Below are positions 17,795 to 27,900 of a stretch of DNA of 64,000 nucleotides, piece by piece (position 1 is the first letter of the stretch; each line of letters begins with the position of its first letter). Made by a program: the position numbers and the translations under genes. The notes under the pieces are model-generated. The model saw nothing but the letters and a program-made list of their open reading frames with translations. It was not told the DNA's origin and searched no databases. Location: positions 1-64,000 of the forward strand of contig NZ_JAPZSK010000014.1 in NCBI RefSeq assembly GCF_027531815.1, in the 5' to 3' direction. Source of the DNA: Gemmatimonas sp. Lineage in GTDB: Bacteria > Gemmatimonadota > Gemmatimonadetes > Gemmatimonadales > Gemmatimonadaceae.

Positions 17795-18277
17795 ATGGCC
17801 CCGTCCCGTTCCGCTGCGGCTCGCGCCGCCGACCCGTCGGTCGAAGCTCCCAGTCCCATCTCCTGCTGTGATGCGCTGGCGCGCACTGCCACCGAAACGT
17901 GCCGGCAGCACGAGCGCCTGGCGCGCCTCATGTCGCTGGGCGTGGCACAAAGCGAGTTGGAAGCGGCGCACGCCATGGTGGACACCATCGATTTGGCGCT
18001 CGCCGAAACGGTGCGGGATTTCGAGCGGGTGTGCGCCACGATTCCCGTGACCGATCAGGCAGACCTGCGGCATGCGGCCAACGCCATGTGGCTGTCGGCA
18101 CGCGAGTATCTGCGTCGGCACAGCATCGCGGAGAAGGCCTCCCAACAGATTGCCCAGCGCGATGCCGACACGCTGGGCGACTTGCAGATGGAGTACGAGC
18201 TCGAGGCGTCGGCGCTGCTGGGACTCAAGCAGGCGACCGCGACCTACCAGAAGCTGCGCCCTGATACGCGCGGCTGA
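17795..18277 (+). CDS. Hypothetical helical protein
   Basis: I do not recognise this 160-residue protein. After an Ala/Ser/Pro-rich leader of about 20 residues it is almost all predicted alpha-helix, with heptad-like stretches (ATETCRQHERLARLM, AMVDTIDLALAETV, SQQIAQRDADTLGDLQMEYELEASALLGL) that could form a coiled-coil bundle. There is no signal peptide or membrane segment. Two cysteines sit near residue 24. The last 53 bases overlap the convergent 2H phosphoesterase gene. It is divergent from the enoyl-CoA hydratase gene with a 206-bp spacer. Confidence 0.6.
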   Translation: MAPSRSAAARAADPSVEAPSPISCCDALARTATETCRQHERLARLMSLGVAQSELEAAHAMVDTIDLALAETVRDFERVCATIPVTDQADLRHAANAMWLSAREYLRRHSIAEKASQQIAQRDADTLGDLQMEYELEASALLGLKQATATYQKLRPDTRG

Positions 18278-18827
18278 GATTGGCACCTTCGGTGGCCGTG
18301 CCCGCGAGCGGCAACCGAAAGAGCAAGGAGCTCGGCTGCGGGTCGCGTGTCAGGTACACCTGCAGGGTATCGATGATCGCCGGTGCCGCGACCCGAACCG
18401 CGAGCAGTTCCCGCTCGTGTCTGGGCGTGAGCGTGGGATAGAAGGTGAGCGTGCAGTGCGGCGAAAACAGAAAGCGCGAGCGCTTGAAGGGCAGCCCGCT
18501 GCGCGCGATGCGCTCGTGCAGGGCACGCAGCGGCCCGTTGGGATCGAGCGGCAGGGAAATGATGTCGGTTTGCATGAACCGATGCGGCGCGCCAAAGGGC
18601 AACTGCATGGGCGGTGTGCTGGAGGCAATCGGTTCCAGTGCCGCGCGAATGCGTTCGACCGGCGTGTCGGTGGGGATGGCCCCCACCCCCGAGGATCCCA
18701 CCAGCGTCACATGCGGCGGGGTCAACCGGGCCAGCTTCGGATCGTAGCGTTGCTGAATGGCGCGTACGGCCGCACCGGCTTCCCCGGGAAGCTCGGCCAG
18801 CACGAAGATTCCGAACGAAGCGGGCAT
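18225..18827 (-). CDS. 2H-family (LigT-like) phosphoesterase
   Basis: The 200-residue protein has the two H-x-T-L motifs that define 2H phosphoesterases: PPHVTLVG near residue 38 and SPHCTLTFYP near 122. Members include RNA 2'-3' cyclic phosphodiesterases and 2'-5' RNA ligase-like enzymes. Both histidines are kept, so it is probably active; the RNA or nucleotide substrate is unknown. The ~25 C-terminal residues fall in the overlap with the hypothetical gene on the other strand and look non-conserved. Confidence 0.8.
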   Translation of the reverse strand: MPASFGIFVLAELPGEAGAAVRAIQQRYDPKLARLTPPHVTLVGSSGVGAIPTDTPVERIRAALEPIASSTPPMQLPFGAPHRFMQTDIISLPLDPNGPLRALHERIARSGLPFKRSRFLFSPHCTLTFYPTLTPRHERELLAVRVAAPAIIDTLQVYLTRDPQPSSLLFRLPLAGTATEGANLSRAYQGAASGRSRSPA

Positions 18828-18880
18828 TCAGGCAACATAGTGCCCTCACGAAGCCCTCGGCCGCGTGGTAACTTCGCCGC

Positions 18881-19150
18881 ATGGGCGAAGCCATGATGGT
18901 CATCCGCGAGTATGTCAATGAAATGGAAGCGCTGGTCGCGCGCAGCGTACTCGAGGCGCACCAGATTCCCGCCGTGGTGCTGCGCGACGACGCGGGCGGC
19001 ATGCTCCCGGCCATGCGGCTGATCTATCCCGTGCGGTTGGCGGTGCCGTCCGCCGATGCCACGCAGGCGCTGCGCATTCTCGACGCGCCCTACGAGCCCG
19101 ACGACGACCAGCCGTACGGCACCTCGTTCGATTCCTCTCCCAACCGCTGA
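18881..19150 (+). CDS. DUF2007-type small protein
   Basis: This 89-residue protein shows the pattern of the DUF2007 (putative signal-transducing protein) family: an N-terminal V-x-x-Y-x-N-x-x-E-A-x-V-A-R-S-x-L-E-A-x-x-I-P-A stretch, then VRLAVPSADATQALRIL. It is cytoplasmic, with an acidic tail. No role is established. The first ATG is chosen; a second at about 18893 could also serve. It precedes the sua5 gene by 76 bp on the same strand. Confidence 0.75.
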   Translation: MGEAMMVIREYVNEMEALVARSVLEAHQIPAVVLRDDAGGMLPAMRLIYPVRLAVPSADATQALRILDAPYEPDDDQPYGTSFDSSPNR

Positions 19151-19226
19151 TCGCGGCGCCCCGATCACGGTTGGCGTCAGGCTCGCTCGCGACGTGCTCC
19201 GGCCAGCCGTATGCTAGCTTTCGGCC

Positions 19227-20306
19227 ATGTCCGTCGTCCCGGTCGACACCACGTATCCTGAGGCCGCCGTCATCGCCGACGCCGCCGCGCGGCTGCAGGC
19301 GGGCGAACTGGTCGCGTTTCCCACGGAGACGGTGTACGGCCTCGGGGCCAACGCCCTCGACCCGGCTGCGGTTCAACGCATTTACGCCGCCAAGGGACGC
19401 CCCGCGTGGAACCCCGTCATTGCGCACGTCCCCTCCATTGACGCGGCGCGGGCCCTCGCTCGCGAATGGCCGGCCAGCGCCCAGATGCTGGCTGAGGCGT
19501 TCTGGCCGGGGCCACTGACGCTGGTGGTGCCCAAGGCGGCCCACGTTCCTGCGGTGGCCACGGCGGGACTCGACGCGGTGGCCGTGCGGGTACCGGCGCA
19601 CCCCGTGGCGCTGGCACTGCTGCGCGCGGCAGGCGTGCCGATTGCGGCGCCGAGTGCCAACCGCTTCACGCAGATCAGCCCCACCACGGCCTGGCACGTC
19701 GTGCAGTCGCTGGGCGATCGGGTACCGCTGGTGCTCAACGGCGGCCCGTGCAGCGTGGGCATCGAGAGCACGGTGGTGGACTGCACGGGCGAGGAGGTCA
19801 TCATCCTGCGTCCGGGCATGCTGGGCCGCGAGTCACTCGAACGCGTGCTGGCTCCGCTCGGCATGCCCGTGCGGCATGCGGTCCGACGCATTGCCCACGA
19901 CCTGACGGCGCTGCCCCAAGGCCCCGATGCGATCCCACGGTCGCCAGGCATGGCCGATCGCCATTACGCCCCCCGCGCCGATGTGTGGCTCTTCGACACG
20001 GCACAGCGTGCGGAAATCGAGGAAGCGCTCGAGCGCTGGCATGCCGAACGGCAGCGCGACGACCAGGGCGCAGTGCCCGTGCACGCGCTCGTGCGCACGG
20101 GCCCGCTGGGCCACGGCGACCGCTTGCTGCCCGATCACGTGCAGCAGCGCCGCATGCCAGACGATCCGGCCGCCTATGCGCGCACCCTGTATAGCGCACT
20201 GCACGATGCCGATCAGGCGAACGCAGGGCTGATCCTCATCGAGGCGCCACCAGACGCGCCCGGATGGGACGGTGTACGTGACCGCCTCACACGCGCGGCC
20301 CGGTAG
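19227..20306 (+). CDS. sua5: L-threonylcarbamoyladenylate synthase (Sua5 type)
   Basis: The enzyme makes threonylcarbamoyl-AMP from threonine, bicarbonate and ATP, the first step of the t6A37 tRNA modification. The YrdC domain (residues about 15-205) has [19 protein letters not shown], the [13 protein letters not shown] substrate motif, and [17 protein letters not shown]. The longer Sua5 form is shown by the linker [11 protein letters not shown] near 233 and a C-terminal domain to residue 359; the short TsaC form would end near 200. Cytoplasmic and presumably essential. It lies 14 bp before fabI and may share its transcript. Confidence 0.9.
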   Translation: MSVVPVDTTYPEAAVIADAAARLQAGELVAFPTETVYGLGANALDPAAVQRIYAAKGRPAWNPVIAHVPSIDAARALAREWPASAQMLAEAFWPGPLTLVVPKAAHVPAVATAGLDAVAVRVPAHPVALALLRAAGVPIAAPSANRFTQISPTTAWHVVQSLGDRVPLVLNGGPCSVGIESTVVDCTGEEVIILRPGMLGRESLERVLAPLGMPVRHAVRRIAHDLTALPQGPDAIPRSPGMADRHYAPRADVWLFDTAQRAEIEEALERWHAERQRDDQGAVPVHALVRTGPLGHGDRLLPDHVQQRRMPDDPAAYARTLYSALHDADQANAGLILIEAPPDAPGWDGVRDRLTRAAR

Positions 20307-20320
20307 ACTATGTTTCGCCC

Positions 20321-21235
20321 ATGCTACCCATCGACCTGACCGGCAAGCGCGCCCTCGTGGCGGGTGTCGCCGATGACAACGGCTTCGGCTGGGCCATCGC
20401 CAAGGCGTTCGCCGAAGCGGGAGCCAGCGTGTGTGTCGCCACCTGGCCGCCGGCGCTCAACATCTTCCTCAACCTGTTCGAACGCGGGAAGCTCGAAGAG
20501 AGCCGGGCCATGCCCGATGGCTCCAAGCTCACCTTCGAGCGTATCTATCCGCTCGACGCCATGTTCGACGCGTTCGACGATGTCCCGGAAGAGGTCCGCG
20601 AGAACAAGCGCTACAAGGATCTGGGTGACTATTCCATCAGCGGGGTCGCCAATCGTCTGGTCGCCGATTTCGGCGAACAGCCGCTCGACATCGTCTTCCA
20701 CTCGCTGGCCAACGGGCCCGAAGTCAAGAAGCCGCTGCTCGAAGTGAGCCGCGCCGGCTATCTCGCGGCCTCCAGCGCCAGTGCGTATTCGCTCGTGTCC
20801 ATGGTGCAGCGGCTCGGGCCGCTCATGCGTCAGGGCGGGGCATTCTGCTCTCTCACCTACATGGCCAGCGAAAAGGCCATCCCGGGGTATGGCGGCGGCA
20901 TGTCGTCGGCCAAGGCCCAGCTCGAGAGCGATACCCGGCTGCTCGCGTACGAGGCCGGGCGCCAGTGGGGCCACCGCGTGAACACCATCTCGGCGGGCCC
21001 GTATGCCTCACGCGCGGCAAGCGCGATCGGCATCATCGAGAACATGGTGAAATACTGCACCGCCAATTCCCCCATCCCCGAAGAGCTGTCCGCTCGTGAG
21101 GTGGGGACCACGGCGGCGTTCCTCTGCAGCCCCCTCGCGAGCGGCATCACCGGATCCACGGTCTACGTGGACAAGGGCTACCATGCCATGGGCATGGCGG
21201 TCGCGCCGCCGAGCGAGGATCGCACCCCGCGCTGA
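20321..21235 (+). CDS. fabI: Enoyl-ACP reductase FabI, long plant/chlamydia type
   Basis: It catalyses the last reduction of each fatty-acid elongation cycle with NAD(P)H. At 304 residues it is about 40 longer than the usual bacterial FabI. It has the extended N-terminal region of plant and chlamydial enzymes: [19 protein letters not shown] for cofactor binding, then an insert with [17 protein letters not shown]. The catalytic segment [13 protein letters not shown] places Tyr and Lys eight residues apart, as in the plant enzyme, instead of seven as in E. coli. Susceptibility to triclosan-type inhibitors cannot be judged from sequence alone. Confidence 0.9.
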   Translation: MLPIDLTGKRALVAGVADDNGFGWAIAKAFAEAGASVCVATWPPALNIFLNLFERGKLEESRAMPDGSKLTFERIYPLDAMFDAFDDVPEEVRENKRYKDLGDYSISGVANRLVADFGEQPLDIVFHSLANGPEVKKPLLEVSRAGYLAASSASAYSLVSMVQRLGPLMRQGGAFCSLTYMASEKAIPGYGGGMSSAKAQLESDTRLLAYEAGRQWGHRVNTISAGPYASRAASAIGIIENMVKYCTANSPIPEELSAREVGTTAAFLCSPLASGITGSTVYVDKGYHAMGMAVAPPSEDRTPR

Positions 21236-21245
21236 GTCCTGCCGC

Positions 21246-23189
21246 GTGCCCGACTCGCTCAGCACCCCCAGCGACTCGTCGCCGGCCGTCGACACGCTGA
21301 CGGCCGCGCGGGGGCTCGGGCTGCGTGCACGCCTGCTGCTCATGGTGCTGGTGGCGCTCACGCCACCTACCATCATTGCCGTCTTCTTCGATGTGCGCGC
21401 CAGCGGGTCGTACCGCGTCGCGCTGCTGGCGCTCTCGCTGGCGCTGTCGCTGGGGCTCGCCTACGCGGTGGGCTCCATGATCGTCACCGCCGTCGAGTCA
21501 CTCACCGCCGATGCGCATGCCCTCGCCGCCGGTGTGAGCGGACACCGCTCCACCATTCGCTCGAGCGACGAGATCGGGCTGCTGGCGCTGGCGCTCAACC
21601 AGATGGCCGATACCGTCGAGCGTCGCAATGCGGCCCTGGCCGACAACGAGCGGCGCTATCGCTTCCTGTTCGAATCCAACCCGCTCCCCATGTGGGCGTG
21701 GGACGCCGAGACGACGAACATCCTGGCGGTGAATGAGGCCGCCATTGAGAAATACGGATACGATCGCGACACCTTCCTGTTCAAGCGCATCGTCGATCTG
21801 CTCGACCCCGAGGAGCTGCCGCGTTTCAGCGGCGCCCGGCTCCCCTTCTCCGAAGCACGTCAGACCGCCGGGACCTGGATGCATCGCACCGCCGTCGGGC
21901 AGCGCATCGAGATGGAGGTCATCACCACCAGCTCGCGTCGGCTGGGGCGCGCCAGCTGGCTGAGCGTCGGCATCGATGTGACCGCGCGCCGCGAGGCGGA
22001 ACGCGCCCTGTCGCGCAGTGAGGAGCAGCTGCGGCAGTCGCAGAAGATGGAAGCGATCGGCACCTTCGCCGGTGGCATTTCCCACGACTTCAACAACCTG
22101 CTCACCGGGATGCTCGGGTATTGCGACCTGCTCCTCACGCAGCTGCCCGCCGACAGCATGGTGCGCGAGGACGTGAGCGAGATTCGGACCCTCGCCGTAC
22201 GCGGCACCGAGCTGTCGCGCCAGATTCTCGCGATGAGCCGCCGGCAGATGCTGCAGCCGACGATGCTCGACCCCAATGAGATGGTCCGTGGCCTCGACCG
22301 TCTGCTGCGGCGCGTCATCGGCGAAAACATCGAAGTGGCCATCGAACTGGACAGCGCCGTGGGCACGGTGCACGCCGATGCCGCGCAGCTGGAACAGACG
22401 CTGCTCAACCTCGTGAGCAATGCCCGCGACGCCATGCCGCAGGGTGGTCGAGTCACGATCGTCACGGCGGTGCTCGACGCGACCGAAATTCGCCGGCTGC
22501 GCCTCGATAAGCAGCTGGAATGGATGGCGATTCGCGTGCGCGACGAGGGCATGGGGATGAGTGAGCAGGTGCGGCAGCACATCTTCGAGCCGTTCTTCAC
22601 GACCAAGCCCAAGGGCAAGGGCTCCGGGCTGGGACTCGCGCTGGCGTCCAACGTGATGGATCAGCTGGGGGGCGAGATTCGTGTGGACTCCGCCCCGGGA
22701 GAGGGCACCACCATGCACCTGCTGCTGCCACGACGCGCGGGCACCGTCGCGGTGGCCACCGTACTGGATGAGCCGCCGGAGCAGCTCGACGGACAGGAGA
22801 CCGTGCTGCTCAGTGAAGATGAAGCCGCCGTGCGCACCGTGGCCGTGGCCGCGCTCGAGCGGCGAGGCTATCGTGTGCTCGCCGCCGCCGATGGCGAGGG
22901 AGCGCTCGCCCTGTCGCACGCCTTCCCTGGGCCCATCGATCTGCTCGTCACCGATGTGGTGATGCCGGGGATGAACGGGCGCGAACTGGCCGATCGCCTC
23001 ACCCGGAGCCGCCCCGGCATACAGGTGCTGTACGTCTCCGGCTACACCGAAGACTCCGAATTGCTCGCCGGGTTGACCGCCGAGACACGGTCACTGCTCC
23101 CCAAGCCCTTCACGTCACTCGATCTGGCCCGCCGCGTGCGCGCCGCACTCGACGGGGCCCGGGAGTCACGCCGCGCGCCAACCGGGTAA
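21246..23189 (+). CDS. Membrane hybrid sensor histidine kinase/response regulator
   Basis: The 647-residue protein has two hydrophobic segments (about 25-45 and 55-80), a HAMP-like linker, a PAS domain (about 130-250: RRYRFLFESNPLPMWAWD), a HisKA domain with the phospho-accepting His in ISHDFNNLLTGMLGY near 275, and an ATPase domain with N-box NLVSNARDAM, G1 DEGMGM and G2 GKGSGLGLAL. A C-terminal receiver follows (VTDVVMPGMNG with the phospho-Asp, and LLPKPFT). The H-D-F-N-N-L-L box is the HisKA form common in PAS-linked hybrid kinases. GTG 21246 is chosen, since an upstream start would lie inside fabI. No separate output regulator is adjacent. Confidence 0.85.
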   Translation: MPDSLSTPSDSSPAVDTLTAARGLGLRARLLLMVLVALTPPTIIAVFFDVRASGSYRVALLALSLALSLGLAYAVGSMIVTAVESLTADAHALAAGVSGHRSTIRSSDEIGLLALALNQMADTVERRNAALADNERRYRFLFESNPLPMWAWDAETTNILAVNEAAIEKYGYDRDTFLFKRIVDLLDPEELPRFSGARLPFSEARQTAGTWMHRTAVGQRIEMEVITTSSRRLGRASWLSVGIDVTARREAERALSRSEEQLRQSQKMEAIGTFAGGISHDFNNLLTGMLGYCDLLLTQLPADSMVREDVSEIRTLAVRGTELSRQILAMSRRQMLQPTMLDPNEMVRGLDRLLRRVIGENIEVAIELDSAVGTVHADAAQLEQTLLNLVSNARDAMPQGGRVTIVTAVLDATEIRRLRLDKQLEWMAIRVRDEGMGMSEQVRQHIFEPFFTTKPKGKGSGLGLALASNVMDQLGGEIRVDSAPGEGTTMHLLLPRRAGTVAVATVLDEPPEQLDGQETVLLSEDEAAVRTVAVAALERRGYRVLAAADGEGALALSHAFPGPIDLLVTDVVMPGMNGRELADRLTRSRPGIQVLYVSGYTEDSELLAGLTAETRSLLPKPFTSLDLARRVRAALDGARESRRAPTG

Positions 23190-23199
23190 CTGCGCCGTG

Positions 23200-23658
23200 A
23201 TGAACTGGATCCTGCTGGTCATGGCCGCCATCGTGGCGGTGGTGCTGGCCATGCTGGTCGGTGGGGCCATGTCACCGAGGGAGCGCGTGGCCACCCGCGC
23301 ATTGACGACCCCCTGCCAGGCGGCCGATCTCTTTGCCCGGCTCCGGGCCGCCGACGGCCCGCCGCGGTGGTGTGCCGACCTGCCCGCCATGCGCGTGGTG
23401 CACGAATCGCCGCCAACGACCGTGCAGTTCGAACTCGTCACCGACGACGGCGCCCCCATGGGCACCTGGACGGTGCACGTCACCGAGATGGCGCAGGGCA
23501 GTAGGGCCACCATCGTCGAAGCGGTCGCGGTGCCCAACCTGCTGGTGCGGTTCGTGCGCAGCATCGGTGGCAACGGCGCGCGGCCGGAACGCTTTCTGTT
23601 GGCCGTGGCCCGCGAACTGGGTGTACCGGCCACCGTGGATACGCCCACGTCGTCGTGA
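23200..23658 (+). CDS. Membrane-anchored SRPBCC-like protein
   Basis: This is a 152-residue protein with one N-terminal membrane helix (NWILLVMAAIVAVVLAMLVGGA) followed by a soluble domain of about 120 residues. The pattern VQFELVTDDGAPMGTWTVHVTEM, then TIVEAVAVPNLLVRFVRSIGG is similar to SRPBCC/polyketide-cyclase folds, in which a beta-sheet grip encloses a hydrophobic ligand. The resemblance is weak and no ligand can be named. A GTG at 23197 is an alternative start. The 3' end overlaps the MFS start by 4 bases (GTGA), so the two are probably translationally coupled. Confidence 0.65.
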   Translation: MNWILLVMAAIVAVVLAMLVGGAMSPRERVATRALTTPCQAADLFARLRAADGPPRWCADLPAMRVVHESPPTTVQFELVTDDGAPMGTWTVHVTEMAQGSRATIVEAVAVPNLLVRFVRSIGGNGARPERFLLAVARELGVPATVDTPTSS

Positions 23659-24875
23659 GCAACGACGCCGGCGACATCGCTCCCGCACGATGGCGCATGC
23701 TGTGGCTGGTGGCGCTGGCCGAGCTGCTCGGCATGTCACTGTGGTTCGCCGCCAGCGCCGTAGCGCCCCAGTACCAACAGCAGTGGGAGCTGACCGCTGG
23801 CGAGACGGCATGGCTGACCACGGCGGTGCAACTGGGCTTCGTGCTGGGCACCGCCCTGTCGGCGCTGCTCAACCTGGCAGACCTCGTGCCGGCCCGCCGA
23901 CTCTTCGCGACGAGCGCCGCGGGTGCCGCCGTGGCCAATCTGCTGGTGCTCACGGCCGACTCCCTCGCAGAGACGTTGCCGTGGCGCGTGCTCACGGGGC
24001 TCTGTCTGGCCGGCGTGTATCCGCCGGCCATGAAGATGATCGCCACCTGGTTTCGGGCGAGGCGCGGGTTCGCCGTGGGGGCCATCGTGGGAGCGCTCAC
24101 GGTGGGCAAGGCGCTCCCCTATCTGGTGAAGGCGCTGCCCGGGGCAACGATCGGCTACGTCACCGTGGCCGCCTCCGGGGCCGCCCTCGTCGCCGCCGGC
24201 CTCGTGTGGTTGGGCTACACCGAGGGGCCATACGCCTTTCCGGCGCGCCCCTTTTCGTGGCGTCTCGTTGGCGAGGTCGTTGGGCAGCGTCCCTGGCGTC
24301 TCGCCATGGGGGGCTACCTCGGCCACATGTGGGAGCTGTATGCAGCCTGGACGTGGCTGCCGGTGTTCGTGGCCGCCAGCATGGCGGCGCAGCAAGGCCA
24401 TCACGAAGCAGCCAGCGCGCCGGCGTCCGTTGTGGCCTTTGCCGCCCTCGCGGTGGGTGGCCTCGGCTGCCTCTGGGGCGGTGCAGTAGCCGACCGGCGC
24501 GGGCGCGCGTGGCTGGTGAACCTCTCCATGGCCATCAGCGGCGCCTGTGCGCTGCTCATCGGCCTCACCTTCGGCCGCTCGCTGTGGCTCCTCGCCCCTG
24601 TCGCGCTGGTGTGGGGGTTCTTCGTCATCGCCGACAGCGCGCAGTTCTCGGTCATGGTCACCGAGAGTGTACCGGCCCACGCCGTGGGCACGGCGCTCAC
24701 GCTGCAAACGTCCCTTGGCTTCCTGCTTACTGCCGCGGCCATTCAACTCGTGCCCGTGCTTGTGGCGCGCGCGGGGTGGTCGTGGGCGTTCCCCGTGCTG
24801 GCGCTCGGCCCGGCGGTGGGCATGGCGAGTATCCGGCGATTGGCCGCCAACAGTGCATCGCGCACTGACCACTGA
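23655..24875 (+). CDS. Major facilitator superfamily transporter
   Basis: The 406-residue protein has about twelve hydrophobic helices, a polar loop near the middle after YAFPARPFSWR, and the MFS loop motif W-x-G-G-A-V-A-D-R-R-G-R (near residue 275) characteristic of the 2-3 or 8-9 loop. Residues such as GMSLWFAASAVAPQ and RVLTGLCLAGVYPPAMKMIATWF resemble the cyanate/nitrate-like and drug-exporter branches, but the substrate cannot be fixed. The GTG start overlaps the stop of the SRPBCC-like gene. A strong hairpin follows the gene. Confidence 0.85.
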   Translation: MSNDAGDIAPARWRMLWLVALAELLGMSLWFAASAVAPQYQQQWELTAGETAWLTTAVQLGFVLGTALSALLNLADLVPARRLFATSAAGAAVANLLVLTADSLAETLPWRVLTGLCLAGVYPPAMKMIATWFRARRGFAVGAIVGALTVGKALPYLVKALPGATIGYVTVAASGAALVAAGLVWLGYTEGPYAFPARPFSWRLVGEVVGQRPWRLAMGGYLGHMWELYAAWTWLPVFVAASMAAQQGHHEAASAPASVVAFAALAVGGLGCLWGGAVADRRGRAWLVNLSMAISGACALLIGLTFGRSLWLLAPVALVWGFFVIADSAQFSVMVTESVPAHAVGTALTLQTSLGFLLTAAAIQLVPVLVARAGWSWAFPVLALGPAVGMASIRRLAANSASRTDH

Positions 24876-24895
24876 AGACGCCAACTGGGAACTGC

Positions 24896-24933
24896 AAACT
24901 CCCCCGGACATCACGTGATCTCCGGGGGAGTTT
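24896..24933. terminator. Bidirectional terminator between convergent MFS and VPS10-like genes
   Basis: A perfect 13-bp stem (AAACTCCCCCGGA / TCCGGGGGAGTTT) with a 12-nt loop that itself contains the palindrome ATCACGTGAT. The stem starts with A-residues and ends with TTT, so it can act on both strands. An outer inverted pair (CTGACCACTGA near 24865 and TCAGTGGTCAG near 24954) extends the structure. Confidence 0.8.
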
Positions 24934-24982
24934 GTCGTGTGCCGTTCGCGTTGTCAGTGGTCAGCAACGCGCGGCGCGCGAA

Positions 24983-27900
24983 CTACCACCGCGTACTCGT
25001 CACCTCGTCCTCGGCGCTGGTCTGCCGTGCCTGCGGGGTATCGGCAGGCTTCACTTCAATGGCCGGGTGGCCGTGCTTCTTGAGCAGCTCGTCAATGGGC
25101 GGGATGAGCTCCTGATACGTCTTCCGCAGCTCCACCAGATACCCCTCGAGCTCCTTGGTCAGGAGGTCGAAGACCTGCTGCGACTGCTTCGTGGGACGCG
25201 CCTCGGTGCTCCCCACCACACCCGCCAGCGCCGCAATCTGGTTGTTGACCTTGATGGGGAAGTTGAGCGGGTCCTGTCCCGACTGGTTCTTCACCTGGTA
25301 GATCTCTGCCTCCATGGCGCTGATCTTCGTGTCGAGCTCCTTCACGAGCTGCGCGTACTTCGCGGAGTCCGCGCCCACCTGCGTCATGCGCGCCTTGGCC
25401 TGATTGCGCACGTTGCGCACCGTGCGCACGGCGTCGTTGGCGTCGGTCGTGCGGTCACGGATGGCCATGAGCAGCTTGTACTGCGCCACGAGGTCGAGCG
25501 GCGTCGCCTCGCTGCGCGGGTCCTTCTTCACGAGCAGCTTGGCATCACCCGCGGGCGCCCCGTCCACCAGCAGCCGCACCGTGTAGTTGCCGGGGAGCAC
25601 CAGCGGCCCCGTCGTCACACCGGCCCAGAGAATCATCCCCGGGAAGGTCGTGGCGTCGCCTTCGCGCAGATTCCACGAGAAGGTGTTCATGCCGGCGGCG
25701 TTGGTGGGCGGCCGATCGCCAGCCACCGCCCGACGGCCACCGCCACCGGCGGTGGGTGCCGCCTCGTCGCTCGAGAAGGAGCGCACCGTCCGCCCGGTGC
25801 TGTCGCGGAATTCAACCGTGACCTTGTTGGCCTTGTCCTTGAGCCAGTAGTACACGATCGCGCCGTTGGGCGGGTTCTGCCCCACGGGGCTCGACGACTG
25901 CCCAATCTGGAAACCGCCGCCCCAGTTGATGCGATACGACGGCCGCGGAGTGAACAGGTGGGCGCGCTTCGCGATCACCTCGGCCGACAGCTGCCGCAGC
26001 ACGCCGATGTCATCGATCACGTAGAACGACCGCCCGTGCGTGCCCGCGATGAGATCGCCGTCTTTGATGGCGAGGTCGTGCACCGGCACGATGGGCAGGT
26101 TGCGCTTGAGCGAGAACCAGGTGGCGCCATCGTCGAGCGATGCCCAGATGCCGCGTTCCGTGCCCGCAAAGAGCAGCCCCGGACGCGTGTCGTCCTCACG
26201 GATGACGCGCGTGAACTCGGTGCGCGGAATGCCCGCGTCGATGCGCGTCCACGTGCGGCCGAAATCGGTGGTCTTGAACAGGTACGGCTCCTGATCGTCC
26301 ATCTGGAACCGGTTGGCCGCCACGTAGGCGGTGCCGGCGTTGAAGTGGCTCGCCTCGACGATGGAGACGCGAGCCCACTCGCGCTCCTTGAGCAGCGGCG
26401 GCGTCACATTGGTCCACGTGGTGCCGCCATTGCGCGTGAGGTGCACCAGTCCGTCGTCGGTCCCCGCCCAGATCGTTCCCTTCAGCACCGGCGACTCCGA
26501 CACCGCGAAGACGGTGCCGTAGGTTTCCACACCCGTCTGGTCCTTGGTGATGGGGCCGCCCGACGGGCCCAGCGTACGCGGGTCGTTGCGCGACAGGTCG
26601 GGGGAGATGGCCGTGTAGCTGTCCCCTTCGTTCGTGGTCTTGAAGAGCACGTTCGAGCCGACGTAGACCGTCTTGGGGTCATGCGGGCTCACGAAGATGG
26701 GGAAGGTCCACTGCATGCGGTACTTCGCGTCCTTCGCGTCGTGCCCCATGGGGTTGAGCGGCCACGGATTCACGTCGCGCTCGAGCCCCGTGCGCATGTC
26801 CTTGCGCGTCAGGAAGCCGCCGTAGCTGCCGGCGAAGACGATGTCCGGCTTGTCGGGGAGCGCCGCGATGAACCCCGACTCGCCGCCGCCAGCATCCTTC
26901 CACATGTCCATCGTGATGCCGCCGCGCGCGCGCGAGGGGCCGCACAGCGTGCTGTTGTCCTGCTGCGCCCCGCAGATCTGGTACGGAAAGTGATTGGTGG
27001 TCGTGACGTGGTAGAACTGCGCCGTGGCGAAGTCCTGCGCCGTCCACGTCTTCCCGGTGTCGGTGCTCACACTCGCGCCGCCGTCGTCTGCTTCGATCAT
27101 GCGCCCCGCATCGTCGGGGGCAATCCACAGGTCGTGTGAATCGCCGTGCGGCGGGTTGAGATTGCTCCACGTCTTGCCGGCGTCCTTCGACACCTGGAAC
27201 TGCACGTTCGACGCGTACACCACGTCGGGGTTCTTGGGATCGGCGTAGATCTTGGAGTAGTACCACGCCCGCTGCCGCAGCTTGCGCTCGTCATTCACGC
27301 GCTGCCAGGTGGCCCCGGCATCGTCGGAGCGATACACGCCACCCTGATCGGCTTCGATGAGCGCATACACGCGCCGCGGATTGGCACCGCTCACGGTGAT
27401 GCCGATGTTCCCCCACAGGCCGGTGGGGAGACCGGGGTTCTTGGTGATCTCCGTCCACGTGTCGCCGCCATCGATGCTCTTGAACAATCCCGAGCCCTTG
27501 CCGCCGGAAACGAGCATCCACGGCTTGCGGTGCGCCTGCCAGAAGCCGGCGTAGAGCACGTTGGGATTGCTCGGGTCCATGACCAGGTCGGCGGCGCCGG
27601 TGCTGTCATCGCGGAAGAGGATCTTCTGCCACGACTTGCCGCCGTCCTTGCTGCGGAAGAGACCACGCTCGGCGTTGGGGCCCCACACGTGCCCCTGCGC
27701 CGCGACGTACACGAGATCGGGGTTGGTGGGGTGCACGCGCACCTTGGCGATCTGCCGGGTGTCATTGAGGCCGATGTTGGTCCACGTGCGGCCGCCGTCG
27801 GTAGTCTTCCACATGCCGTCGCCGTGCGACACGTTGCCGCGAATGGCAAACTCGCCGCCGCCCACGTACACCACGTCCGGGTTGCTCGGCGCCACGGCCA

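Noticed and set aside
24932-27139. 735-codon open frame on the plus strand inside the VPS10-like gene
   Set aside because: It is antisense to a protein with signal peptide and repeated Asp-box motifs. The product is low-complexity, rich in R, H, V and A, with no domain.
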